Counted from the stretch's first letter, positions 1-6,035 are shown. The stretch: 6,366 nt of DNA from CAVPLU01 sp964601325 (GCA_964601325.1 CAZRNA010000086.1:1-6366), one strand, 5' to 3'. Notes: generated from the letters alone by a model not told the origin. Numbers and translations are program-made.

Positions 1-526
1 CTGACGCGGTTGAGGATTGCGTGCATGCTTCGTTCTTTGCGGAGGCTGCTGTGATAGTAGGCTTCGTCAACGGTGCCCTCTGCCATTAGGACTGTGACCT
101 TGCCAATGCGGGTTCTTCCGGTTCTTCCTCTCCGTTGTATGGTTCGTATTTCCGAGGGGACCGCCTCGCAAAAGATCACGTAGTCAACGTCGGGGATATG
201 CAGGCCTTCCTTGCGTATGCTCTCGATAAGGGAATCGTGCTGTCCGAGCTTGTGAGGCGAGTCTTGTTGGAGTTTGCGTATGAGGTGTCCCACACCCACA
301 TTGGGGTGTCCCACACCCTTGCTCGCATAACCGCTCTCATCGGCGCTATCGAGATCCAGCTCGGGGGCCCACGAGGATTCGAAAAATGCAAACCGGCCCA
401 AGAATAGCGTTGCAATAATGCAAAAACAAGGGCAGGATTCATCTAGCCGGGCAAGGCCGAGGTGGTGGTGTTCAACAGGGCCGGCGACAGGCTCTTGCAC
501 TTGTTTCGTGCTGCCAAGCGCTTCAT
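1..526 (-). CDS. Truncated Hef/FANCM-type SF2 helicase fragment, runs off left edge
   Basis: The minus strand is open from an ATG at 524-526 to the left edge. Only the part from about 221 to 1 is recognisable. It reads EGLHIPDVDYVIF, then EAVPSEIR, then helicase motif VI QRRGRTGR (137-114), then MAEGTVDEAYYHSS. This is the end of the second RecA domain of archaeal Hef, the helicase/nuclease acting on stalled forks and branched DNA; the family's ERCC4-type nuclease domain would lie outside the window. Family members carry several hundred residues upstream (Walker A, DEAH, motifs III-V). Here the frame above 221 shows none of these, and the usual VATSVGEEG motif V is replaced by an unrelated stretch. 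I infer a 5'-truncated gene or pseudogene joined to foreign sequence. The start at 526 is only the outermost ATG and may not be used. Family assignment of the tail is firm; function is doubtful. Confidence 0.65.
284..318. repeat. Two 14-bp direct repeats, each internally palindromic
   Basis: GGTGTCCCACACCC occurs at 284-297 and again at 305-318, 21 bases apart. Each copy can fold on itself (GGTGT, loop CCC, ACACC). On the minus strand the 21-base period equals seven codons and gives a repeated GVGH in the unrecognised part of the helicase frame. It lies just upstream of the point where helicase homology is lost. It could be a short tandem duplication or a pair of protein-binding sites; nothing in the sequence decides between these. 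Confidence 0.5.
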
Positions 527-545
527 TCTAGCCTATGAGATTTCG

Positions 546-662
546 GAGGAGCATGTGCGTCAGTTGCATGACAGTGGAAATGAATTGCATGACAATTCAA
601 ACGAATCACGCATACCGCGAGAACGGCTCCACGAAATAGTGAACCAGTTCGTCCTCACATAG
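546..662 (+). repeat. R2A, diverged 117-bp repeat (partner at 2364-2480)
   Basis: This stretch aligns without gaps to 2364-2480, with about 83 of 117 bases identical by hand count. It contains an internal 21-bp near-duplication beginning TTGCATGACA (564 and 585), and a perfect inverted repeat GAATTG/CAATTC around CATGA. Both R2 copies stay open in the same plus frame and end in CTCACATAG; here that is the end of a GTG-initiated 66-codon frame from 462. Most differences change amino acids rather than fall at third positions, so protein constraint is weak. The copies may be decayed remnants of a gene tail or a non-coding repeat. No product is recognised. Confidence 0.6.
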
Positions 663-705
663 AGAAGTCCCTAGACTACGATGCCGTCACCCTGGCTTTC
701 GGAGT

Positions 706-912
706 GAATGGTCATGCGGTTGTGGTTGGTGTCATGTTCCCGGGGGCCCGACACTTCACGTCAGCTCTCTCCGCTCCGAAGCATTCGCTCTCCTGCTTAT
801 CTTCGCCACGGTAAGTGTCGCTGCGTTGAATCGTATGCGTCAGCGCATACAGCTCCCCGAAAGGGGCGAGTACAGCCGAATCGTGGCTAGGGTTCCAGCT
901 GATCTGGAGCAA
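706..912 (+). repeat. R1A, left copy of 200-bp direct repeat (partner at 6111-6317)
   Basis: The alignment to the right copy has a constant offset of 5405 bases and no gap. Bases 732-819 are identical in both copies (88 bp). Over 732-912 I count six differences. Similarity starts at GAATGGTCA (706) and fades after GAGCAA (912), where this copy gains about one extra base. The block holds about 100 bp of non-coding sequence plus the first codons of an RHH gene. It also contains inverted repeats: GACACTT/AAGTGTC (750-756, 813-819), GTATGCG/CGCATAC (833-839, 844-850), TCCC/GGGG (854-857, 863-866) and GTTCCAG/CTGGAGC (892-898, 904-910). Confidence 0.9.
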
Positions 913-1023
913 CGCTGCGTCTCGCCTCGGTCCAAGTTTCCAGGGAGACTTGGTTGCTGTTGCGTTGGGTCTACTGCCTTATCGTGGGCTCCTCCGCTTG
1001 GCTGTTCCATGCATCATGTGTGA
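835..1023 (+). pseudogene. Broken ribbon-helix-helix gene start in R1A
   Basis: From the ATG at 835 the frame reads MRQRIQLPERGEYSRIVARV, then PADLEQ. This matches the start of the intact-looking copy at 6240 except for one Gly/Asp change. SRIVARVP followed by ADLEQ is the beta-strand and start of helix A expected of an RHH (CopG/Arc type) DNA-binding domain. Past LEQ (912) one extra base relative to the right copy shifts the frame. The rest, to the stop at 1021-1023, is Cys- and Pro-rich with no RHH character. Of four base differences between the copies within this coding part, three are synonymous, so the gene was under constraint before this copy was lost. I read it as a dead 5' fragment; an upstream TTG at 826 is an alternative start. 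Confidence 0.55.
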
Positions 1024-1057
1024 CTCTTTATTAGATGTTCCCAAGATTTGAGAATTA

Positions 1058-1065
1058 TTTATAAG
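1058..1065 (+). promoter_or_regulatory. Archaeal TATA box for the first HTH/NTase operon
   Basis: TTTATAAG sits 27-34 bases upstream of the ATG at 1092, preceded by purine-rich GAGAATTA that could serve as the BRE. Archaeal transcription starts roughly 25 bases downstream of the TATA box, so the message would begin at or just before the start codon. That fits the lack of any Shine-Dalgarno sequence there. Confidence 0.65.
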
Positions 1066-1091
1066 TCTGTCACGCCTTCACCGTCGTAACC

Positions 1092-1796
1092 ATGCAGCTA
1101 GGACACGCAGAACTTCAGATGTTCACGAGGGTTCAGAGTACCCTGCCGTTCAGGTCAGCGTACACCCTGGACGACCTAGCGCTCGCTCTTGGACGATCTA
1201 AGAAGACGGCTTACCGCCATCTACAACAGCTGAAACGAATGGGATTTGTGATCGCTTCCCACGAAGGCGCGTTCACCCTGCGAGATAGCGTCTTTCTTCC
1301 CCCTTCTGTCATCCCAAGGATCCTGCCTTCTCTTCTTGCCATAAGTCAAGAACAGAAGTTTAGACTTCGTAATGGTGATCCCGGGATCGAGAGGGCTAGG
1401 CACCTTCTCATGGCCCTCGGAGGCTTTCCGACTCTAGACTATGCCGCCTACGAACTGACTGGGTATCAAACACCAATCACGTTCTACTTCTATCCGGATT
1501 CTCTAGAGCAAGCGATCAAGATACTCAGAGAGAACGGATATGTAGAAAGTCCGCGTGGAAGTGTGATACTTCTACCTAAGACTGGCGACTTCTCCGATCC
1601 GATCCAACGCGTTTTCTATGATAGTCTAGCCGTAGGCGGACGCGGGATACTTGATGCGATCGCAATAGCTCGGAAATTCCCAAAAGAAACTGGGTCAACC
1701 GGATACTTGTATTCACTTCTGAACATGGCTTTGAAAGTGGAACAAGACATAGGAAGTGATCGTCTTATCAGTTCGCGACGAATGCGTGGAGATTAG
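1092..1796 (+). CDS. Winged-helix protein, probable antitoxin of an NTase toxin pair
   Basis: This is a 234-residue protein. Residues 25-52 form a helix-turn-helix (TLDDLALALGRSKKTAYRHL, then QQLKRMGFV), and 53-63 form the wing. The second half (about 107-194) is a separate domain with GYQTPITFYFYP, SLEQAIKILRENGYV and VFYDSLAVGGRGILDAIAIA. The arrangement of N-terminal wHTH plus C-terminal domain, directly upstream of a nucleotidyltransferase, is that of AbiEi-type antitoxins, which repress their own operon and counteract the toxin. I see no close sequence match to classical AbiEi, so the name is withheld. The ATG is supported by a TATA box at leaderless spacing. The last 41 bases overlap the next gene in another frame, which suggests coupled translation. 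It could also be a simple transcriptional regulator. Confidence 0.75.
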   Translation: MQLGHAELQMFTRVQSTLPFRSAYTLDDLALALGRSKKTAYRHLQQLKRMGFVIASHEGAFTLRDSVFLPPSVIPRILPSLLAISQEQKFRLRNGDPGIERARHLLMALGGFPTLDYAAYELTGYQTPITFYFYPDSLEQAIKILRENGYVESPRGSVILLPKTGDFSDPIQRVFYDSLAVGGRGILDAIAIARKFPKETGSTGYLYSLLNMALKVEQDIGSDRLISSRRMRGD

Positions 1797-2256
1797 CTCG
1801 GAAATTCCGAGCGCGGTCTTCGTTGGCGCAGCCGCAACCCTGGCACACCTTGGGTGGCGAGCTAGACGAACTTTAGACTTGGACATAATCGTTGAGGTAG
1901 CTGGCGACGTTGAAGAAGGGCGCCTGCTCGATCTGGGCTACCTTAAGCTAAATGATGAATGGTACACACCACGTCGCTGGAAAATTGACATCTACCGAAG
2001 AGATGTGAGCGGCTTTGCTGTCGCCAAAGTCGTTAGTGACTCTGTGAAAGTTCGCGTTCGGAAATCGACGATCAGAGTCGCGAAACTGGAGATGCTAATC
2101 TTGATGAAGCACAGAGCAGGGAGGACCGATGACGTACGAGGTCTTATCGGCAGTAGATTCTCTTCGATCGACTGGAATTACATGAGGTCGATTGCCCGCA
2201 ACGACGAGGAACTAGTCGAGATGAAAAACGTGGCGCGTTCCATGGCGCTCATGTAA
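1756..2256 (+). CDS. Small nucleotidyltransferase, probable toxin (AbiEii/DUF6036-like)
   Basis: This is a 166-residue, GTG-initiated protein. Visible nucleotidyltransferase-fold features are the glycine/alanine loop VFVGAAATLAHLG (21-33), the metal-binding pair D41 and D43 in TLDLDIIV, a likely third carboxylate D78 in WKIDIY, and a helix KLEMLILMKHRAGRTDDVRGL near 110-130. The last resembles the lysine-containing 'E-LI-K-AGR-KD' helix of small NTase toxins. Catalytic residues look intact. Related AbiEii/MenT toxins transfer nucleotides, in some cases to tRNA 3' ends; the substrate here is unknown. The gene overlaps the upstream winged-helix gene by 41 bases, as expected for an antitoxin/toxin pair. 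A second in-frame GTG at 1786 would remove the first ten residues without touching the fold. An immune or housekeeping NTase role cannot be excluded. Confidence 0.75.
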   Translation: MIVLSVRDECVEISSEIPSAVFVGAAATLAHLGWRARRTLDLDIIVEVAGDVEEGRLLDLGYLKLNDEWYTPRRWKIDIYRRDVSGFAVAKVVSDSVKVRVRKSTIRVAKLEMLILMKHRAGRTDDVRGLIGSRFSSIDWNYMRSIARNDEELVEMKNVARSMALM

Positions 2257-2261
2257 TCCCC

Positions 2262-2287
2262 GTGGTGGCGTGACTAGTTCCCACCAC
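2262..2287 (+). terminator. Inverted repeat after the first operon, terminator-like
   Basis: GTGGTGG (2262-2268) and CCACCAC (2281-2287) form a perfect 7-bp stem with a 12-base loop, starting five bases after the TAA at 2254-2256. A pyrimidine run with TTCCCTTTTCC follows at about 2307-2317. Archaeal termination depends mainly on T-rich tracts, so the hairpin could instead protect the 3' end. Confidence 0.45.
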
Positions 2288-2363
2288 ACACCTTCCGCGC
2301 CGTCACTTCCCTTTTCCTCGCGGGTCAAGAGATACAGTCTTGATAGGGCTCAGGGGGATCCTT

Positions 2364-2480
2364 GAGAGACATGTGCGCCGATTGTATGACAGTAGAAACG
2401 GACTGTATGACAATTCAGACGAACCATACGTACGACTAGGGCGGCTCCGCGACCGCGTGGATTGGATCAGCCTCACATAG
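2364..2480 (+). repeat. R2B, diverged copy of R2A between the two operons
   Basis: Ungapped partner of 546-662 (offset 1818, about 71 percent identity). It starts at GAGAGACATGTGCG and ends at CTCACATAG. The plus frame stays open but has no convincing start or upstream domain. Similarity ends sharply at the TAG. It occupies most of the otherwise gene-free stretch 2257-2648. Confidence 0.6.
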
Positions 2481-2556
2481 CGATACACATGCGCGTACGG
2501 GTTCATCGATGATCAGGGCGAAATCCTCGGGTTGGGCGCTTTGGTTGGAGTTGGGG

Positions 2557-2596
2557 CTCAGCAATCTCAGGGCAGTCGGGGTTTGGGATTGCTGGG
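2557..2596. promoter_or_regulatory. Inverted repeat upstream of the AbiEi-like gene, candidate operator
   Basis: CAGCAATC (2559-2566) and GATTGCTG (2587-2594) are perfect complements. The stem extends outwards by a wobble and a C-G pair to 2557 and 2596. The half-sites lie 55-92 bases before the ATG at 2649. AbiEi antitoxins are known to bind inverted repeats in their own promoter and repress it, so an autoregulatory site is plausible. It could also be a transcript-end hairpin. Confidence 0.4.
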
Positions 2597-2609
2597 TAGT
2601 CAGTAACAC

Positions 2610-2624
2610 CAAAAAACCTATCTT
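2610..2624 (+). promoter_or_regulatory. Weak promoter-like A/T-rich block for the second operon
   Basis: An A/T-rich block (CAAAAAACCTATCTT, 2610-2624) stands out in GC-richer surroundings and ends about 25 bases before the ATG at 2649. The A-run could act as BRE and CTATCTTT as a poor TATA box, giving a leaderless message from 2649. The match to the TATA consensus is weak. Confidence 0.3.
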
Positions 2625-2648
2625 TTGAAATCACTGACTATAGCTGCT

Positions 2649-3509
2649 ATGCTGTGGGAAGAGAGATCGGCGGTCCTGCTCAAGAAAGAGTTTGGGCAAA
2701 GGGCGTTCAGGACCGGAGAGGCATATCTCGCACTGAGAAGACACTCAAGGGTTAGAGGTGGCTATTCCCTAGGGAGCATACATCATCTGCTCTACTCACT
2801 CTGCAAGAATGGGAAGCTCGTGAGGTTTGGGAGAGGTCTGTATGCATTTCCCTCGGCTTCCCGCCTCGTCAAGATGAGGTTAGTCGAGGGTGTCGGTGTC
2901 TCAGACACGCTGGTTGTGGACTTGGTTCCCGGCGCCTTGTTGGACGCGACAAGGGCACTGAGGGAGAAGGGAGTGGATTTCATGGCGACGGGACCGAGTG
3001 TACTCGCGAAGTACCACCACTACTTCGCCAGACGACTCCTCCACCTGATCTACGTGGTCAAAGGTTCGGGAGAACTGGCGGTCGGGGCACTCAAGGGAAA
3101 GAGGTACGTGGCGCTGCTGAACCCACAGCTTCGAGACATAGAACTCGCGCTTGACAGTTTCCCTGACGCTGATCTCTTCATTGTGAGAGAGTTCTCCGAT
3201 CTCGACGGCAACGTCGATGGCAAGGCCCTTCTCGAACGAGCGCTCGTAGACTCGTACTTCGAAACGACACGACAAAGGATACCGTTTTCCGAGGAAGAGG
3301 TCGCGAGGATCTTTGCGAGCGTCGCCAGAAACGAGCCGATCAGCGTGACCAAACTGACAAGGTTGGCATCACGCAGGGGCATCGCCGCTGAGATCGTTGC
3401 TGTCGCCAAGGTCATGGGGCTTCCGGCTGGCCGCGGTCCCCGCAGCTCTCCAGCCTCCGCAAGACATGCGACGAGGTTCATTTCACGTTTGGAGGAGGCA
3501 GTGGGTTGA
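2649..3509 (+). CDS. AbiEi-like winged-helix antitoxin
   Basis: This is a 286-residue protein from the ATG at 2649; a TTG at 2625 would add eight residues. The N-terminal 70 residues are a winged helix of the AbiEi kind: AFRTGEAYLAL, then SIHHLLYSLCKNGKLVRFGR, closing with the wing GRGLYAFP. The remainder has no motif I can name, but its position and layout fit the C-terminal part of AbiEi-family proteins, which neutralise the toxin without a stable complex (type IV system) and act as autorepressors. The stop is followed after one base by the ATG of the AbiEii-like toxin gene, so the pair is surely one operon. An inverted repeat upstream could be its operator. The two winged-helix proteins in this window show no obvious similarity outside the HTH. 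Confidence 0.8.
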   Translation: MLWEERSAVLLKKEFGQRAFRTGEAYLALRRHSRVRGGYSLGSIHHLLYSLCKNGKLVRFGRGLYAFPSASRLVKMRLVEGVGVSDTLVVDLVPGALLDATRALREKGVDFMATGPSVLAKYHHYFARRLLHLIYVVKGSGELAVGALKGKRYVALLNPQLRDIELALDSFPDADLFIVREFSDLDGNVDGKALLERALVDSYFETTRQRIPFSEEEVARIFASVARNEPISVTKLTRLASRRGIAAEIVAVAKVMGLPAGRGPRSSPASARHATRFISRLEEAVG

Positions 3510-3510
3510 G

Positions 3511-4668
3511 ATGAGTCTAGTTCATGATTCACGGTTCTTTTCGAGAGACTGGATTCTCACGAGATCAAGAGAGTATGACTTCCCAAATCCGCTCGCGATT
3601 GAGATGTTCCTCTGGGACTGCGAGATTGCAGCACAGTTTCAGAAAGCGGATGCTCGCATCATCCTGAAAGGAGGTGCAGCTGCGCAGCTTCTCCTCCCCG
3701 TTGGTCAGCAGCGGGGCAGTGTTGACATCGACACGACAGCATCAGAGACGATCGCTGACTCGGAAATCTCGCGCATGGCCGCGGTGGTTAAGGAGGCCGT
3801 GCCATCTCTCAACTTCAGGCTTCACAAACCAAGAAGACCGAAGACACGGCTTCCGCTCGTCACTTACTTCATAGACGCACCCACCACTCTCGGCTTGGAG
3901 CTCACGCGAAGGAAGCAACTTGAGATCAAAGCCGACTTCCTACTAGATGATGCCAGATTGCCGACATTGGAGGTCGAGGATGTAGAGACTTTTGCCTTGC
4001 AGGTCAAGCGAATGAGGATACCCACTCTTGGCACCTGCATAGGAGACAAACTGCTAACGCTGGCGAAAGGCAGCATCGGCATGACAAGGGAAGAGGATTA
4101 CCCGAAACAGATGTATGACATCGACCTGCTCTCCTGCAAAACATCCGAACCCACATTCCCCGAAATCGTCGATGCAGTCAGAAAACTCACGCCCCTCGAG
4201 GCATCCTATCGAGGGCTGGAGATCGAACCCAGCGACGCGCTGCGAGACGTCCACAAGCTAAGTGCCTCCTTCGGCACGATCGACACAACCATCGGCCGGG
4301 CAAATGACAAGAGGAGTATTGAAGCATTCCAGCAGTTCTTTGTCAATCGAAGCCAACGACTACCTTTCTATGAATGGGCATCACGAGCGCTCAGAATAGC
4401 CTTCATGGCCAACCTAGTGCACATGGCATTGAAGAAGGAGACGGCTCCAGCAAATGCGGCCAGAACTCTTACAAGAGCTCAAGGCCTAGCGGAATCGCTC
4501 AGCACAGTTCAGGCGCAGAAGATCAGGCCGGTCAGAGAAGGCCTTCTCAAGATGATCCCCAAGAGGATCCGCTACTTCAAGGAGCTCAAGGGAAAGCCAC
4601 TCACACGGGTTTTCTGGGAGGCCGCCACCCCACAAAACTTGGATGACGTAGCTAATCTTCTGGCTTGA
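3511..4668 (+). CDS. AbiEii-like nucleotidyltransferase toxin
   Basis: This is a 385-residue protein. The open frame extends upstream to 3397, but the ATG at 3511, one base after the antitoxin stop, is the natural start; GGAGG lies at 3491-3495, somewhat far for a Shine-Dalgarno. It shows the AbiEii/DUF1814 signature: LKGGAAAQLLLP (52-63), the metal-binding D72 and D74 in RGSVDID, a third carboxylate D142 in IKADFLL, GDKLLTLAKG (178-187) and KQMYDIDLL (199-207). These match the 'KGG, S-D-D, K-L, KD-YD' pattern of AbiE and MenT toxins. Those enzymes bind or transfer nucleotides and cause growth arrest that limits phage spread; MenT3 blocks tRNA 3' ends. Catalytic residues are present, so it is probably active. 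Residues after about 210 are helical and unassigned. Confidence 0.85.
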   Translation: MSLVHDSRFFSRDWILTRSREYDFPNPLAIEMFLWDCEIAAQFQKADARIILKGGAAAQLLLPVGQQRGSVDIDTTASETIADSEISRMAAVVKEAVPSLNFRLHKPRRPKTRLPLVTYFIDAPTTLGLELTRRKQLEIKADFLLDDARLPTLEVEDVETFALQVKRMRIPTLGTCIGDKLLTLAKGSIGMTREEDYPKQMYDIDLLSCKTSEPTFPEIVDAVRKLTPLEASYRGLEIEPSDALRDVHKLSASFGTIDTTIGRANDKRSIEAFQQFFVNRSQRLPFYEWASRALRIAFMANLVHMALKKETAPANAARTLTRAQGLAESLSTVQAQKIRPVREGLLKMIPKRIRYFKELKGKPLTRVFWEAATPQNLDDVANLLA

Positions 4669-4680
4669 TTCGCGCGATTC

Positions 4681-4700
4681 CCACGCAAGGACCTACGTGG
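4681..4700. repeat. Short inverted repeat after the AbiEii-like gene
   Basis: CCACG (4681-4685) and CGTGG (4696-4700) pair around a 10-base loop, 13 bases after the toxin stop. There is no T-run behind it. It may be a weak 3'-end structure or chance. I see nothing else in 4669-4814 apart from an in-frame GTG at 4743. Confidence 0.25.
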
Positions 4701-4814
4701 TGCACCCGTTTCCGCAAGTCCCGATATGATCTTCCTTGAGTAGTGGAATCAGTAAGCTCTAATGGCTACGTTCTGTTTGTCTTGACTGAGACTTCCTGGT
4801 CATTTCTCGAGGGA

Positions 4815-6035
4815 ATGGATGTGGATACAACGACTGGTCCGATCGTGGTTGTGGCGGACACGCATCTTGGTCTGTTGGCAGGAAAACGGTTCTACATGAT
4901 CCGCAACGACAGTCGATGCGACCTCGTCGGGTTGTCAGGTTTCATGCGTTGGCTTGAGAGACTTGAGACCGAAACCATGCAGACTGTCATTCGAGGTAGC
5001 TGGGGAACCCCACTGGAGATTCGAAAGCCTGCTCAACTGATCCTTCTTGGAGATTACCTAGAACTCTGGGACGCAAGTGACGCTGCAGTCGAGGTATCGA
5101 GCCGAGGACTATGGAATAGGATGGAGAGGCTCACGTGCAAGAAGGTCCAGGTGGTCGGAAACCATGATTTCTCGTTGAACCAGCTTGCATCGAGCAACGC
5201 TGTGGGTTTCCCACAAGGTGAGAGTTTCATCGGAGTCTATTCAGACACCTATCCTCCTAAGATGGCGAATGGGCCGACATGGATCAGAGTCGGGAATGTA
5301 TGCTATCTCTTCCTTCACGGTCATCAGTTTGATTGGGCCTTCCGTCACTTGGGCAATGCTTGGACGATCATCTCTTACCTGCGGGATGGCGCTGAAGCGT
5401 TCAGACTCTGGAGTTGGATCTTGGTTTTGGGGGCGCTCTTGGCGCTCATTGCTTCTCCATTCTCCATCGTGTTTCAGAGCTTGGCTGTCGCTCTGCTCTT
5501 GGCTGGTGCTCTTCCTCGGCTCATAGTTACTTGCGCGAGGCCTGCATGGAACTGTCTCGCCCAGACTCGCTACGAACCCGGAAAAGCCCTGAGAGGGTTC
5601 CTTGACTGGTGGAAGAACACCATAGAAGTGAACAAATGCCCTGACGAAGAACTGTGCGTAGTATACGGGCACACACATCTGATGGACATCTACGATTCAA
5701 CTGAGCTCAAGAAACATATAGGGGCAGAACTACCGAGAAATCTGAAATTGGTCAACATACCGTCATGGGTCGAAGACGTTCGCGAGGAATACCAGAAAAT
5801 CCTCCGCGATGTTGCACTCTACATTGATGGCGCGGGTGCTCATCTGCTTGGCTGGGACTGGAAGAAGGAGCAACCATTCTACATCCCAGAAGACGTAACT
5901 AAGAGAATTGCCGGCGGGACACCGATTGATGAGCAGACGGCCCAGAATTTGGCAGAGATCGGCTGGCCCCAGAAGCTTCTCGATAAACTGAAGCAACCAC
6001 CAAGTATTCTAGCTATGAATCGTCGGGGTCTCTGA
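4815..6035 (+). CDS. LpxH-like metallophosphoesterase with internal membrane hairpin
   Basis: This is a 406-residue protein from the ATG at 4815. A GTG at 4743, right behind an in-frame TAG, would add 24 residues, but the fold begins just after the ATG. All calcineurin-like metal motifs are present in order: D15-x-H17 in VVVADTHLG, G79-D80 in LLGDYLELWD, GNHD (115-118), HGH (168-170) and GHTH (285-288). The GDxxELWD form resembles UDP-2,3-diacylglucosamine hydrolases and their archaeal relatives, which cleave pyrophosphate or phosphodiester bonds. Between HGH and GHTH lie two hydrophobic segments (about 198-220 and 221-240), so the enzyme is probably anchored to the membrane by a hairpin. Archaea lack lipid A, so the substrate is unknown. 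It is co-oriented with the AbiE-like operon but separated by 146 bases, so linkage to the toxin is not shown. Confidence 0.8.
   Translation: MDVDTTTGPIVVVADTHLGLLAGKRFYMIRNDSRCDLVGLSGFMRWLERLETETMQTVIRGSWGTPLEIRKPAQLILLGDYLELWDASDAAVEVSSRGLWNRMERLTCKKVQVVGNHDFSLNQLASSNAVGFPQGESFIGVYSDTYPPKMANGPTWIRVGNVCYLFLHGHQFDWAFRHLGNAWTIISYLRDGAEAFRLWSWILVLGALLALIASPFSIVFQSLAVALLLAGALPRLIVTCARPAWNCLAQTRYEPGKALRGFLDWWKNTIEVNKCPDEELCVVYGHTHLMDIYDSTELKKHIGAELPRNLKLVNIPSWVEDVREEYQKILRDVALYIDGAGAHLLGWDWKKEQPFYIPEDVTKRIAGGTPIDEQTAQNLAEIGWPQKLLDKLKQPPSILAMNRRGL

Noticed and set aside
284..318. Possible minimal CRISPR-like repeat pair
   Set aside because: Only two 14-bp units with a 7-base gap, in frame with surrounding codons, and no cas gene.
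135..407. A 90-codon plus-strand frame at the left end
   Set aside because: It runs antisense to the recognisable Hef helicase tail over 135-221 and has no domain or start signal of its own.
571..583. ACAGTGGAAATGA resembling part of an archaeal origin recognition box
   Set aside because: The match covers only the central bases, the G-run that follows in real boxes is missing, and the second copy in R2B departs further. There is no Cdc6/Orc gene nearby.
462..662. A 66-codon plus-strand frame ending at the R2A TAG
   Set aside because: GTG start in a GTG run with no promoter, overlap with the helicase frame on the other strand, and a diverged partner whose changes are not protein-conserving; reported as a repeat rather than a gene.
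712..912. A 66-codon minus-strand frame conserved in both R1 copies (also 6117-6317)
   Set aside because: It is shared only because the DNA is repeated. The four differences within 835-912 fall at first or second positions of this frame and alter the protein, whereas in the plus frame three of the four are synonymous and the product fits an RHH domain.
3050..3532. Long minus-strand frames inside the AbiEi-like gene
   Set aside because: They are low-complexity, Ser/Ala/Leu-rich antisense shadows of a well-supported plus-strand gene.
5241..5678. A 145-codon minus-strand frame opposite the phosphoesterase
   Set aside because: The plus strand over this stretch encodes the HGH and GHTH motifs and the membrane segments; the antisense frame is Pro/Ser-rich without a domain.
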